This document shows positions 1-11,432 of a DNA stretch of 64,000 nt, piece by piece. The notes under the pieces were generated by a model that did no database searches, was not told where the DNA came from, and saw only the letters and a list, made by a program, of their open reading frames with translations. The stretch lies in NCBI GenBank assembly GCA_010405405.1, contig MU004239.1:124001-188000 (forward strand), in the 5' to 3' direction. The position numbers were made by a program, and so were the translations under genes. This DNA is from Microthyrium microscopicum (taxonomy: Eukaryota > Ascomycota > Dothideomycetes > Microthyriales > Microthyriaceae). How positions within the stretch are numbered: the first letter of the stretch is position 1; each line of letters starts with the position of its first letter.

Positions 1-1173
1 AAGTTGTGGAAAAGCTCCGTAGTCTCTATCAAACTCAAAATATTGCTTGCCTCTTGTCATTGCCAAGGTGAAGTGAGGAACTTTGAGCTTCTGAAGGGCA
101 TCATACTCCGGCCAAAAATCCTCTAGGTGTTCCCTTCGCATCTTAGGAACTGCTTCTTCTTTGATCTCCCACTCGTCGCTGACAGGATCTACGAAGAAGT
201 CACCGGGATCAAACCACGGGTGTGCTGGAAGCTCTGGTTCGTCCTCAGAGTCTTCATTGGTGTTCACCAGCTTAGGTAGTCTGAAGGAGAGGACGATACG
301 AAGATGCTGCAGTGATGGGAACATGTCGAAATCTTTGATCTGGTATTTGAATTTTTGCTGACGACCAGGAGACAATTCCATATCTTTGAGATTCAGGCTG
401 TCCCATATGTCCAGGTAGCTCACCATCTGACATCCTGAGGGTCCAAGAAAGTCCACGAAATATGGAAGAGCAGGAAGATAGTCTAGTGTAAAAGCACGCA
501 TCCCGAATAGTACCGGTAAAGCTTCATAGCGAAATTGCCGCGAGGTTCGCAATAGAGGATCCGACAGGTAGAACGACAAATCTTGGCTGCCGTAGTTCAG
601 TATGATCTTCGGAACGACTTTCTTCTCTCGGTCCTTAAATACGGTATGGGCCTCTTGAGGATGTCTTGGTCTGTCATCCAAGTAGCTATTGAAGTGGTAT
701 TTGTATATTTGGATGCGTATTTCCAACGGAAGGCGTAAGAGATATTGCGTTATCGATGATTTACTACATGGGGTTTCGACGGCCCCACCATAAGATTCAA
801 CAATAAAGAGTCGGTTATACAGTCTTCGAGACCCTTCCGGAAATTTTAGCAACCATTCATCGGCGGCATTGTTTTCTTCCCAATAGTCTGTATCGGCGCA
901 CGATTCCATGTCATTGTAGCCATCATCGAAATCATCAACTTCGAGGGCTCGGCTTGCGCTTCTCCATGTGCCATTGGAGGCGGCGTCTTCGGATGAAGTG
1001 TCGTCGTCTGAGGAGTCTTCAGGTGGAGCATCATTTGGTAAGGCCGTTCCTGTCGCTTCCTCCAAAGAATCCTCATCGCTGGAGGACTCTTCTTCGCTGG
1101 AGGATTCTTCGTCTTCTTCGTCATTGTTGATGGATACCACGACTGCGGGTGGAACAGTTCTTCGGTGGCTCAT
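1..1173 (-). CDS. F-box-like hypothetical protein, 3' end outside the window
   Basis: One uninterrupted reverse-strand frame starts at ATG 1173 and is still open at base 1, giving at least 391 residues, so the C-terminus is missing. The first ~100 residues are Ser/Glu/Asp-rich and acidic (runs such as EEDEESSSEEESSSDE). Around residue 160 comes LLRLPLEIRIQIYKY, the LP-x-E-x-R-x-x-I-Y signature that opens a very common family of Leotiomycete F-box-like proteins. The rest is a mixed alpha/beta region without transmembrane segments. In the family this motif is thought to act as a degenerate F-box or protein-interaction module; the function of this member is unknown. No intron is needed in the visible part. 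Confidence 0.75.
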   Translation of the reverse strand, partial: MSHRRTVPPAVVVSINNDEEDEESSSEEESSSDEDSLEEATGTALPNDAPPEDSSDDDTSSEDAASNGTWRSASRALEVDDFDDGYNDMESCADTDYWEENNAADEWLLKFPEGSRRLYNRLFIVESYGGAVETPCSKSSITQYLLRLPLEIRIQIYKYHFNSYLDDRPRHPQEAHTVFKDREKKVVPKIILNYGSQDLSFYLSDPLLRTSRQFRYEALPVLFGMRAFTLDYLPALPYFVDFLGPSGCQMVSYLDIWDSLNLKDMELSPGRQQKFKYQIKDFDMFPSLQHLRIVLSFRLPKLVNTNEDSEDEPELPAHPWFDPGDFFVDPVSDEWEIKEEAVPKMRREHLEDFWPEYDALQKLKVPHFTLAMTRGKQYFEFDRDYGAFPQL

Positions 1174-2048
1174 ATCGGCACCGGAGCAAGCACGAAGCTA
1201 AAGAAACAAATATGGAGATAAAAACTTCTGGAGCTGTCTGGTTGAAGTCAATGTGTGGGAGAGTGTTAGGTGTGCTCCTGACAGGGATGCTATCGCGAAC
1301 TAGACGCGTTGGCTCCACAAAAAATTCGTACCTTGTTTCTATTAGGCTAGCCTGATTTCAACATCTACTTTTTCATCCTCACTCCAAGAGAAGCAGCCTA
1401 GGTCTCCAATTAGAAAGAAAGCAGCACAGGAAGACACTGCAGCATTAGTGAAAAGAGAAGCTCGTAAAGCAGTGCTACAAGAGCAATTCAATTCTAGTGA
1501 TTTGATGGCTGGCTGGCTTCTTTCCATCATCAATGAGATTGAGCAGAGGAAAAATTGAATCAATGAAGTTGCATAAAACCAAATCGAGGAAAGCAGTACA
1601 TTCTAAATTAGCCACTGGCAAAGCAGATACTTGAAATTAAGTAAGTAAGTAAGTAAGTCAGTAAGTAAGTAAGTAGGTAGGTAGGTAGGTAGGTAGGTAG
1701 GTAGGTAGGTAGGTAGGTAGGTAGGTAGGTAGGTAGGTAGGTAGGTAGGTAGGTAGGTAGGTAGGTAGGAAGAGAGGCATCCTCGTGATCTCCTTTGAGA
1801 TCATACTAGAGTATCATTGCCATAAGGACTGCTTGCATTTTCTATGTCAACTTTCCTACAACTTTTGCTCTTCAGCACACAGTACCAGACAAGAAGATGA
1901 TCCGAAACGACTGTCCAATTCCCAACGGGTCAAAGACACATTGATAACACCGAAACTATCGTCAGCAGCCCGGAAACATGGATCCATTGGTCTTCTCAGC
2001 ATGGACTGACAAACTCAATCATTTTCCATGCACGTTAAAAGTGCCCGC
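1174..2048. other. Intergenic stretch, microsatellite plus possible coding relic
   Basis: No complete gene is visible. Bases 1366-1558 on the plus strand hold a 60-odd codon open stretch without a start (contains PIRKKAAQEDTAALVKREAR and ends IEQRKN-stop). It looks protein-like but I cannot assign it. A GTAA/GTAG microsatellite follows and is listed separately. Confidence 0.4.
1638..1770. repeat. (GTAA)n-(GTAG)n tetranucleotide microsatellite
   Basis: About 33 tandem 4-bp units are read directly. The first ten or so are GTAA-type with one GTCA variant, then the array switches to a nearly pure run of GTAG units. The two-part composition suggests that one unit variant expanded at one end of the array. 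Confidence 0.95.
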
Positions 2049-2706
2049 TTAGCAAGTTCGCCATTGGAGAGACACAGTCGCGTTACTAACAGTGACACTT
2101 CCAGCAACCTGCGCATTCCTATTCGCCAATGCAACAGAGTTAACATCCAAAAGGGAATCCCCGCCACCACAAGGCGACCAAACAGTATCCGCAGCGCTCG
2201 GGGTATACACAGCGCTATACCCGCCATTATACGGCCCAGTCAACGTAGTACTCCAAGTGATCTAAGCTCAACGTCAGGCAACTATCACGTCTATAGACAA
2301 CACAACATACCTGTGGCGTTCCTCCAGAAAAGTACGATAGTCCGCTTGGGGTAGCTGTGCCACCAGCATCAAGGGAAGCAGCGCCTGCGTATGAGACGCT
2401 GCTCACAGAATACTGGTAGTTGTCTGGATAGGCAATGTCAAAGACGAATTGGCAGTTGTGGCGACTGTCTGATATGCTTATGCCTGGGCCGGTTTTGCCG
2501 GAGAGGACGGGGTAAACAAGGGTCAGGGAGTCAACTCCGCCGGACCATGAGGCGTCGGTGTCTCCTGCGCAGCCACTTCCCGCAAAGATGGGAGGTTGTG
2601 CCATGGAGGCACCTGGTGGTGCTGCTGCAATGGAAGAGGTTATTGGTGTCGCGGAGACTAAAAGGGCATAGGAGGAAACAACTTTGAATAGAAATTGGGC
2701 AGCCAT
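2049..2706 (-). CDS. Secreted DUF4360 family protein
   Basis: Two exons (2706-2311 and 2261-2049) joined across a 49-bp GTATGT..TTAG intron give 202 residues. I chose the ATG of MAAQFLF over an upstream in-frame TTG-type start because it begins a clear signal peptide (hydrophobic to about residue 30, then a small-residue cleavage region). The mature part has the DUF4360 pattern: GSGC, GPGISISDSRHNCQF, then aromatic-rich beta strands (YPDNYQYSVSSVSYAG, LDAGGTATPSGLSYFSGG) and two further cysteines, one in SPCGGGD and one in the C-terminal TC. The family is secreted, common in fungi, and has no established biochemical role. No functional partner is evident next to it. Confidence 0.88.
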
Positions 2707-3626
2707 TATCAATGAGTTTGGGTTTGATAGAGGATTGGGTTTTGATTGAATATAGTTGAAATTTGATGATATTCGAAGCTTTTCAGCTGATTTGAGGAAG
2801 TATTTATACATGTTCTCTGGTCGTTGTTAGATATTCATCTTACACGATACTTCTCCGCAACTTCGTATAACTTTGTATGATGGGATTCAACCAAGCGGGA
2901 GGATTCGGTCCAGCAAGTGAATGCGGAAGGTTCAAAGGTACGAATCCATTGACCGTTTGCATGGATTTCGACGTCCAATTTTAAAAAGAGAGAATAACCC
3001 GATCCATGATTGACGAGGCAGGACATTTTGGAGAGCCAGTAGTAGCTCCCGAGTAATTGGAAGAGATGTTGTCCAAAGCTTGTTTCGACACTTTGGGTCA
3101 ACTGTAGTTCATGAGCAGTTACCCCTGGCAATATGCAATGCGACGGTCACGGAATGGGTCCGGAAAGAGCTGATCCTTCCGGGCAGATCTACATGTACGG
3201 TCATGACTCTGTCAAAAACCTCCGAAGCTTGCAAGAGAAATATGCATTGTATTCCAGTTAACAGCGCCAAAAACCAAGTCAAGACCCCAATTCATCAGTT
3301 TACCGGCACTATATGGACTGCAAGTATGCGAAGGATTTCTCAGAAGACGTTGAATCCGGGGGATGCGAGATATTTTCTTGCATTTCTACGAGAACTTGTT
3401 GATTTTGAGTCAAAAGACTTGACTAGATCCCTCGACTGTATGACTAAAAGCATGCAAATGTGATTGTTTTGCGGAGTTTACTCCTGATTCTACCATACGT
3501 ACAGGAAACAAGTTCGGGGTGATTGACGACCTAGAGTACGAAGGTCCACATGTCAGCCAACTCTTTCACAGAACGAGAGTTGTAATGAGTAAGGAAAGGT
3601 ATTGCTTAAAAACGTCTCATAATCAT
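2707..3626. other. Intergenic, no supported gene
   Basis: Open stretches up to 127 codons exist on the plus strand, but they lack family motifs, recognisable splice structure or coding-like composition. I call nothing here. Confidence 0.5.
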
Positions 3627-3758
3627 TCAATTATATACGCCTACAGGACCTGTGCAATGAGCAGCCCCCAACACCAATGCCGCCGACACGAAAAGCCCCC
3701 TGACGCCGACACCAAAATCCCATTTCAACAAATCTGGAATGTCGATCAGACCAGCCAT
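3627..3758 (-). CDS. Possible 43-residue membrane peptide downstream of NOP58
   Basis: This short reverse-strand ORF starts MAGLIDIPDLLKWDFGVGVR and continues with a hydrophobic helix (LFVSAALVLGAAH). The same frame is open upstream of the ATG into the NOP58 tail and encodes a second hydrophobic stretch (LSLTGFSAFLILYFYTM). Two membrane-helix-like segments joined by an amphipathic loop in one frame are unusual for 3'-UTR sequence. It could be the last exon of a small membrane protein whose first exon I cannot find, or chance. I do not recognise a family. Confidence 0.25.
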   Translation of the reverse strand: MAGLIDIPDLLKWDFGVGVRGLFVSAALVLGAAHCTGPVGVYN

Positions 3759-3808
3759 AGTATAGAAGTACAAGATGAGAAACGCAGAGAAACCAGTGAG
3801 AGAAAGAC

Positions 3809-5599
3809 CTATGCCTTTGACTTTTTCTTCTTCTTCGGCTTCTCCTCGTTCTCATCCGCCTTGCGCTTCTTACCGCTCTTCGATTCTTTTTTCGCCTCTT
3901 TTTTCGCCTTCTTCTCTTCTTTATGCGCCTCACGAGCAGCCTTGGCTTTCTTGTAGGCTTTCTTGTCTGTCTTTTTGAGTGCTTTGAGCTCATCCTTGGA
4001 AAGGATTTTGGATGTGCCGTTGACTGCCTTGACTGCTGGTGCTTCGTCATCTGAGTCTTCGGAGTCATCGTCTGAGTCTTCAGCGCCAGCTTTGGCATCA
4101 TCGAGCTCCATAGCTGAGCTTCCAGCTGCGGCTGCTGCTTCCTGTGGAATGCCATCCGCGGCAGCGTTATATTTCCGAGCTGGCTTGACCTCGAACTTGC
4201 CGGGCTTAGCTAGACTTTGTTCTGCAGGTGCAATGGCAGCGCCTTTGCCTGTGATGGGTCGACCTTCTAGATCAGCGAGCTTGCGTTCGACGTAAGCGCG
4301 CCCACGATTTCCTATAAATGTGCGTGCTTCTTCTGTCAATTCTTCGCCTTGACCGTCAACAGTATCTCCTATATTAAGTTAGTTCAACATCTTTGAAAAC
4401 GTTACGACCACACGCGGTGTCATGGTGACAATGGGGTTTTTGTCGTTTAGGGGTCTCTTACCCATGGCGTCAACACGAAGACCAAGAGCTGCCTTCGCTG
4501 CGAGTATACGGGCAACTTTGCCCTTGTTTTTGCCGGTAGCTTGACCGATCAGTGATGCGTGGTAAATGAGACCGTACTTGGGAGTATCGTGTTTTGTCTT
4601 GAGAGCGCGGAAAAGCGCCTTCTCAGCTCCAAGAATTTGTATCGTGCTAGCAGCGCTCTTAGATAGACTGGTGAGGCTTCCAGCGTGTGAGATAAGACGG
4701 GCGCCGACTAAATCGCCGACTAGAGCAGTCAGATTTGGAGCAATTGCCTTCATTCGCGCGGAGAGATATGTGGAGAGAAGGGTGCGGTATTCCGTGAGCT
4801 CGACTACTTGCTCTGCAAGAGAGTCAATTGTGATCATATCTTCTTCAGTGATTTCAGTTCCCATGGAGGTTTCCGCGCCAGCTTTGATTGCGCCTTCGAG
4901 CTCTTCTGGAAGAATATCGCTGAGGTCGGACGTAGAGAAGTTTGATCGCATGCCTACTTTGAGGATCACGCGAGCATATGCAAGGTTGTCGTTGAGGATT
5001 TTTGCCATCTCTGGGAAATGCCACCCATACCACTCCTTTACTCTCATTGCGTATGTATTGAGTTCTTTATCGAGATCGTCGAGGAGAGATATTGCCTGGA
5101 TGATCATGGTGTCGACCTTATCGGCAGAGAATTTAAGCTTGTGCCGCGAAAGCGAATGCGAAAGACCAAGGGACATTGTGGAAATTGCGGATGGAGTGAG
5201 ATTCGGGAGAAGCGAGGGAAGATGTTCTCGAATAGCGCGATGGATATCGAGTGAGACCGAGTCGGAGACTGCTTTGATTGAAATTCCTGGGAGCTTTTTA
5301 ATAGCAGTTCCAAGTTTAGAATCTGCAACAACAAGTGAAGCCTTCTTTTCGTCCTTGAGAATATCCAGTAGCCCTGCAAGCATAGGTGTGACTTTGCCTT
5401 CACCAATAGCCATGGCCTCCTCGACGGCAGCATTTGCACCTTCGAAACCAGCCCATTTTTTTAATTTAAACGACTTGACGGTATCGTCGACGGAGCTGGC
5501 GAGGTCCTGCAGATCAGAGCGCTCCAGGATCTTCTTGTCGGAGGCTTTGAAGAGGGCAAAGCCGCAGCTTGTCTCGGAAAGAACGAAGACAGGGGCCAT
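3809..5599 (-). CDS. NOP58: Nucleolar protein Nop58 (box C/D snoRNP core)
   Basis: Exons 5599-4462 and 4368-3809 are joined across a 93-bp GTAAGA..ATAG intron to give 565 residues, close to the usual length. The product is a core protein of box C/D snoRNPs that guide 2'-O-methylation and pre-rRNA cleavage in the nucleolus, partnering Nop56, fibrillarin (Nop1) and Snu13. The N-terminal NOP5NT region starts [20 protein letters not shown]. The central NOSIC/Nop domain carries WYGWHFPE and the RNA/Snu13-binding core [13 protein letters not shown] followed by [17 protein letters not shown] and [12 protein letters not shown]. The tail is the expected alternating Lys/Glu (KKE/D) region ending [11 protein letters not shown] proximal in-frame ATG 66 bp upstream was rejected because conservation begins at MAPVF. 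Confidence 0.96.
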
Positions 5600-6562
5600 C
5601 GTGTGGTGTTTCTTGAGACCTGATTCTTGATTGTTGAGAAGGGTCGTTGGAGAATCAAGCAACAAGAGGTTGGAGTGGGGGAAAGAAATGTCCAGGAAAT
5701 TTTTTTATTTGCGAAGGTTGTTGAGAGCTCTTGGCACGGTAGAGCATGTGGTCCGTGCATATTCTCGACCTAAACCACCAAGATATAACATCTCAAGTAT
5801 CGTCTCCTGAGCTCCTCCAAAAGCCCCTCTGAAAGTTTACATGTCCACAAAGGATCGTGTAATCGCAGACTTCTTCCTCGTGTGGTAGTTGTAAACACTG
5901 CAAATGGCTTCAATTGAGCTACTTGGCTGCCCTGCTTCGTTGCATGCGCTATCATCAGCTTTAGGCCAATCCAGCGCTGTGATCAGGAGTCGCTTACTCT
6001 CGAAATTCAAGCATACAAACGTAGACATGCTCATCGCTGAGTCGTTAACATCGGGATGGTTCTTTGAACGCTAATAACATACAGACATGGTTTTGGTGGA
6101 TGACCATATATATGGAATAAGTCGAAGACTTCTTGATTTGTTGTGCATATCCATCACAGCCTGCTTTGGTTGACCGCTGGAACCATGCATTAACCAAGAA
6201 CAATAATACTATCCAAGGATAAAGCAAATTCACCTCAGCATGGCCTGAAATACATAGCGTGCGGCAACTGTCAGTTGATTTTTGAGGTATTTGGGACATA
6301 AGCATTGTTCACGGATAACCCAAGTTGATAACAAAGACATGTCACTGGAGCCTCATGCTAAGTGACATCCAGCCAGCATGTCAAATCACCACACTGCCAC
6401 TTACAAGAAGCTTAAAAATCCAAGTTGAACTCCTCGAAGTCCATATACCACAGTACCAGGCACTCAGTGGAGTCATCAGCCATACTGCTTCCAAAAGCAT
6501 ATTTGACCACTAGTCTCACTACAAAACCTGGTATTGATCACACCACCAATCCCTCGTAGTTT
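5600..6562. other. Intergenic between divergent NOP58 and the next gene
   Basis: Nearly 1 kb holds the 5' flanks of two divergently transcribed genes. Only short unrelated ORFs occur. I see no RNA gene or repeat. Confidence 0.5.
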
Positions 6563-7600
6563 ATGCGATTAGAAATGGAACTTGTCGAACCACAAACACT
6601 TTTTGAGGGAAATAGACCAGCCGTCTTGAACATGAGCACCATCGATCGAAATAGGATTCTCATCATTCCAGATAGTCGCGATGAGCAGGAAATCATCCAA
6701 TATACCAACTATGCCGACCTGGGACGGTTCCATCTCGGCTTCGTAGCAACAATCTTTCTTGTAGATGCAAAGGCGTCTTCGCATCTCTTTACCAGCGGGA
6801 GCCAAAATTTCCTCCAAAAGTGTGGACCAGCCAAGTCCTGGATACACGGCGGGTCAGACGGCTCGTGGCACAAAGTAGCCAAAGATATCATTCAACTCGG
6901 AGCTGCATTGGGCTTCAGTATTGAGTTTGTCCTGCTTTTGACCGCCATGAAGATCCCAGGACTTGCGCCAGTCACCGATCATGCGTGCCAAACGTTGCTC
7001 TTAGCTCCACCGCTTGCGAAAGATGGGTTGACACCTCTCACTTCACAGCCATATTTCATGTATCCTGGCAAGCCAGACAAATTGGACCACATGTCAGGCT
7101 GGAGTCCCATAGCAAGAGATGGCGAGGAAGCGCGCTTGCAGTTATGGAAACAACTCAGTCAAATCGACTTGGTAGCTACGGCCGACAAGAAGATTTGGGA
7201 ACCAATACTTATACGATACTATCAGCGACTAGGCGAGGACCCGTATGCTATTTATCCGAATATTTTACAGAGTCTGGCAACGGATGCGCGTCTTCAATCA
7301 AACATCCAGAGTCTCCTTTGGGGCATAGCCGATAGCTTGCTAGGCCAGGCTCATGATATCCAACATTGCTCTGGGGATTCTGGATATATTCTCTGGGTCC
7401 CCAAAGGCTTTCCTTACCGGAATCCAAAAGCAATGATGAACGAGAAGAAGCGTGTGCTTAAGGCACTCGACATGCTCCCCAAAGACCACGATGAAAATGA
7501 GATGCTTGCGGCGTTGAAGGGCTTCACGACCCAGGATATTGTGGACGACCACGAGGTGGATGTACTTGAGGGACTTTCAAAGCTGTATCTGAGAGAGTAG
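6563..7600 (+). CDS. Hypothetical protein, 345 aa
   Basis: A single-exon ORF starts at ATG 6563 (MRLEMELVEPQTLF) and ends KLYLRE. Visible features are a mainly soluble alpha/beta composition, one hydrophobic helix near residues 113-132 (QLGAALGFSIEFVLLLTAMK), a Pro/Gly/Tyr segment (QPYFMYPGKPDKLDHMSGWS) and an acidic C-terminal helix region. There is no signal peptide or repeat. I do not recognise a family. The absence of stops over 345 codons, ordinary codon use and start and stop in clean intergenic flanks support a real gene. The neighbours (NOP58 and a SET protein) say nothing about its job. Confidence 0.7.
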   Translation: MRLEMELVEPQTLFEGNRPAVLNMSTIDRNRILIIPDSRDEQEIIQYTNYADLGRFHLGFVATIFLVDAKASSHLFTSGSQNFLQKCGPAKSWIHGGSDGSWHKVAKDIIQLGAALGFSIEFVLLLTAMKIPGLAPVTDHACQTLLLAPPLAKDGLTPLTSQPYFMYPGKPDKLDHMSGWSPIARDGEEARLQLWKQLSQIDLVATADKKIWEPILIRYYQRLGEDPYAIYPNILQSLATDARLQSNIQSLLWGIADSLLGQAHDIQHCSGDSGYILWVPKGFPYRNPKAMMNEKKRVLKALDMLPKDHDENEMLAALKGFTTQDIVDDHEVDVLEGLSKLYLRE

Positions 7601-8190
7601 AGAGCATGGTTAGAGCGGAATTTTGCAACCCCAATAGCAAAAGAGGCGGCTAAGACATGTTCATGAAACCACTATAAGGTATCTCCTCTGGGTAGTGCAA
7701 GTCTTTGATATATTGCCTTTCCTTTCGAGCCCCAATTGTCCTGCATGGCATTGATCCGATTGATCCTTCCAGCTAAATCTAAATATGTAGTGCATTTCCT
7801 TCTGTTCCAAAGTCCAAAATTTGATACAAACCAGCCACCTCATGATCAATGTCAACTAGGCGACAAAATAGGTGGCACGCTTCCATCATCTACCATCAGC
7901 TACACCTCATTTCGAGGTAGTTTATTTTCTATTCAATGCGTGTAATACTCGATTGCCCATCGGATGCGGTGGGAATCAAAGTAGCTGTTTTTTAAGAAGT
8001 GCAATGGGAGACAGCATACTTGCTGAGAACACGCCATATACGTGTCACCCGGTTGGATATCAAGGAATGAAATGGAACTAGTCAAAGGAATAATAATATA
8101 TGATCGAGGTTAGAAATGAATTGATTAGAACTAGAAAGTGAATAAACGCCCAATGCAACATTTACGTTGGCGCACACCGTCTCTTAAGTT
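7601..8190. other. Intergenic, convergent 3' flanks
   Basis: 590 bp between two converging genes. No feature recognised. Confidence 0.5.
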
Positions 8191-10819
8191 CTAGCTATGG
8201 AGTTTATGACGCCAGTGACTTCTTTGCTTAGCTTTTACTACGGTTCTTATGTCTTCAGGTTTCATGCCCGCAACGATATATTCTGGGCCCTGCGATTCAG
8301 GCGGCCACGACCAGCTGTCTTTGTTGATTGCCCGCAATTCCTGTAACTTATAGTAGTGTTGCATCATGCGACTCTCCGCGACAGTCTGTCGACTGCGAGC
8401 CCAAATGAATATTCCAAGAGTATACACATTGAATGCTAGCATCCACAGCCGCAAGTTCGTAGCCAGTTCAGCAAGTTCGTCAACATCATGCTCGGCTCGC
8501 TTTTGATCTCTGATCTGCGGCAATCGAAACCGGGACTCCTCGTCAACTCCTGTAACATCGAGTGCTCTCTTCAAAGCTCGCACACGGGCACGACTAGCAT
8601 TGTCGTTTACGCGTTGCTTCAGAGGTCCGCAAGCCTCACAGATACAATCAAAGTCCCAATTTCGCAGTAAAGTCCGGCGTGCACGCGTGGCATTCAGAAT
8701 ATCAGCAAATGCAAGGTAACATAGCGTTAACTCTGTGCCTTGAAGCGGAATGTCCACTGTTGTTCGAACACGCACGCCTTGCGCTGCGTGTACCTCGATA
8801 TCGCAATTGGGCATGCATGAATGATTGAAAAAGCTAGCCCGCCAGAAGACGCTCACGATCTCCTCACTTGCGTCCCGGGAGTCAGGGCGGTTATCCATAT
8901 CAGGGGACCAGTAATTAGTGCGAGCACGCATTTCTGCCGATCCACCTGACGGTGCGAGCTGTCGTAAACGGCGGAGTTGATATTTTGAGAGCGCGTTGTA
9001 GGCTGAAAGCATACTTTGGTCGGACTCGTTGTTCCATTCGAGGAGAGAGCGCTCAGCGAATAGGATGGAGCCGGCTGGAATGTGAGGAAGTAATGAAAGT
9101 ACACCGCGACCCTTGAAAGGAATTGCAACGACTGCAGCGTATTTGGAAAGATTGAAGGGCAAGCTGAGCTTATCGTCTTCTAAAGGAATGTCGAGAACTG
9201 TAGTGTCTAGTGGAGAGAAGTTTGATTTGTTTTTTTGCTTAGGTTTTATGTTTGGTCGTTCGATATTTTTCGCGCCAAGTTCCTTGAGTTTTCTCTTGCT
9301 GCTAGTAACAACGCCTACCGGCGGTGCCTGCTCGTTGATCGACGGGGTTGACTATAGTACAAATTAGATTCGAGAGAAACCTGACAGTTGCTAATGTAGC
9401 TTACGGTTGAGGCTGCGGAGTGAACATCTGCATTACTGCCCCAGCTATTCTGCCCAGAAGAGAAGTTGGCGCCTGCGGGACGGGATTGTCTAAAGTCAAA
9501 TTAGCACTTGATCCACGTAATGGTGATGACAGTGGTGACCGACGAGACGACCTAGTGGGACGGGATGGGGTACTGTGACGCTTTCGGGAGGATTTTGACC
9601 TTGGGGTTTTTTGATTGCTCGCCGGAGATGAGTCGTCAGTCTCCCATTCAGGAGTACGAGGGCCTGATTCATCGGTTAGTAAAGGATCAATCAATGGTAT
9701 TAGAACCTCGCGATAAGTGTCGTTGACAGAACAGGTATATTGCTGCAGAGCAACAGTGAAGTTCATGCTACTTGCGAAGGTATAGACAATTCCAGGGAAC
9801 TTACTGCCATTTGGACCTAACGTGACCTTTCTTCTCCATTTTTTCCCCTTTGGCTTATTCTCATTGCGCAGATCAAGCTCCGCTGACTTTTCCGAATTCA
9901 TAGCATCGTCCGAACTCGATTCCGAGACGCGTTTGTTATCTGAGCTATCTTGAGAGTCTTGCGCCTGAGTTAAAAGTGGCGCAAAGAACCTATCCGTCGC
10001 TTTATCAACACGTAGTGCCTTTTTGACTTGATTGTGGAGACTGTTTGTCTTCTTTACACTAGCCCGCGGGATTCTTTCTTTGGTCGACGGCCGTTTGGTT
10101 GTTTTCTTAGGCGCAAGCTTGGAAGACTGTGAAGGCCTGCCTCGCTTGCCAACGGCGCCAGATGGCGTGACATGAGAAGTATTGGCAGCAGTCTTTCCCT
10201 TTGCACTCTTTTTGGGGCTTTTGCCTTTGCCTTTCCGTTCTTGGGCGGCAATCGTTGGGCTCTCCTCATCTTTTGGCTTAATACCGCTATAACCAGTCGG
10301 TCTTATATTTTTCAGAGGCTTGGCATTAGCCTTTGGCGTCGAGTGTTCTGACGATGAATCTCCATTTTCGATTTGCTGTTTCTTTGCTTTGAGTTTGTTC
10401 AAAAGCGTAGTTTTGCCTTTAGAGATTTTGGGATCCTTTGTGGCCCTTTTCGCTATTTTACGCTTAGGTGAGGACGGGGGAGGACTTGGGTCTTTTCCCT
10501 GATTACGAAGTGATCTGCGCACTCCCGGCGTAGGCGCTGGAGTCGTTGGAGTCGTTGGATTTGATGGAGAGTCCCTACTCTGTAAAGCCTTGGTAGTTTT
10601 GACTGCTGTGGCCGCTTTGGTTGCTTTGGTTGCTTTGGACTTGCGAGGAGCTGCCTTGCTTTGTGAAGTCTTGGGAGTTTTGGCTACTTTGGACTTGAGA
10701 GGAGCTGCCTTGCTTTGTGAAGTCTTAGTAGTTTCAGCTACTTTGGCCTTGGAGGCAGCTGCCTTCTTCGTCGTCTTTGCTGCGATCTTTTTGGCAGCTG
10801 TCTTTTTCTTTGGAGCCAT
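8191..10819 (-). CDS. Nuclear SET-domain protein with long basic N-terminus
   Basis: The SET half (9351-8191) has no start codon of its own, while the upstream ORF (from ATG 10819, MAPKKKTAAKK) runs into it, so I read one gene of about 847 aa. My preferred intron is 9436-9352 (donor GCA|GTAATG, acceptor CTATAG), which keeps frame. Another option is donor CAACC|GTAAGC with tandem acceptors TAGCAG near 9300. The N-terminal ~460 residues are Lys/Ala/Ser/Pro-rich and histone H1-like with many nuclear-localisation-type clusters. The C-terminal part has the SET pattern KYAAVVAIPFKGRGVLSLLPHIPAG, the catalytic-type FFNHSCMPNC, LTLCYLAF, and a post-SET CICEACG. Family knowledge suggests a SMYD/SETD-like lysine methyltransferase; the substrate is unknown. 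Confidence 0.72.
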
Positions 10820-11432
10820 TGCACTGAAATTTGACTTAGTGTAGAACAATTGGGAATGACGAGGAAACCGTTTGAGAGTAAACAATAAGAATTCGAGATG
10901 ATCGTGTGCTTAGTGAGAGCGCACGAAGTTGATAACCAAGAGACATGATGAAAGAAGGTCATTGCAATGTCGTTTGCAGCAAATATTCTTGTCTGATTTC
11001 GTATCATGGCAATTCAAGGTACACGGTACAATTGAAACCAACACTGGAGACAAAGCCGCATCCTAATAAATCCACCAGATTGCCGCAAGCGACCACAGGG
11101 ATATGGAACTTATCAGATTAATCAGTTACAAGTCTGTTCTCGGGCACTGACTTCTGCAAAGAGGCTTTGGTGGAAGTTCATCCTAGCATATTCATCCCGC
11201 AGGTAGTGATATACTTTTGATAGCCGTGGATCTCGTAAAGAACTGTATTCGTTGACTACTCAAGTGATTCCGTCACGGAAAAGATATGATTTCTTGTCCA
11301 CTGCTTTGTCAATTATGGCTTAACTCTCAAGAGGACATTGCTAGACTTACCATGGTACTCCACCGCTTCCAGTTTGGTTCACACGATTGCGGAATAAGAA
11401 CATAGCCATAGTATGGCATGAATCCTAGCTGC
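10820..11432. other. Intergenic
   Basis: About 610 bp upstream of the SET gene and downstream of the STK19 homologue, which lie in the same direction. Nothing recognised. Confidence 0.5.

Noticed and set aside
1366-1558. Transposase remnant
   Set aside because: The open stretch is Lys/Arg/Glu-rich and transposase-like in feel, but it is too short and lacks any catalytic motif, so I make no such call.
1638-1770. CRISPR-like array
   Set aside because: Direct 4-bp tandem units without spacers; also a eukaryotic context.
3080-3463. 127-codon plus-strand ORF
   Set aside because: No family motif or conserved-looking pattern; lies between well-supported genes without promoter features.
4566-5630. 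354-codon plus-strand ORF antisense to NOP58
   Set aside because: Complete overlap with the conserved NOP58 coding region; it is open because of codon bias on the sense strand.
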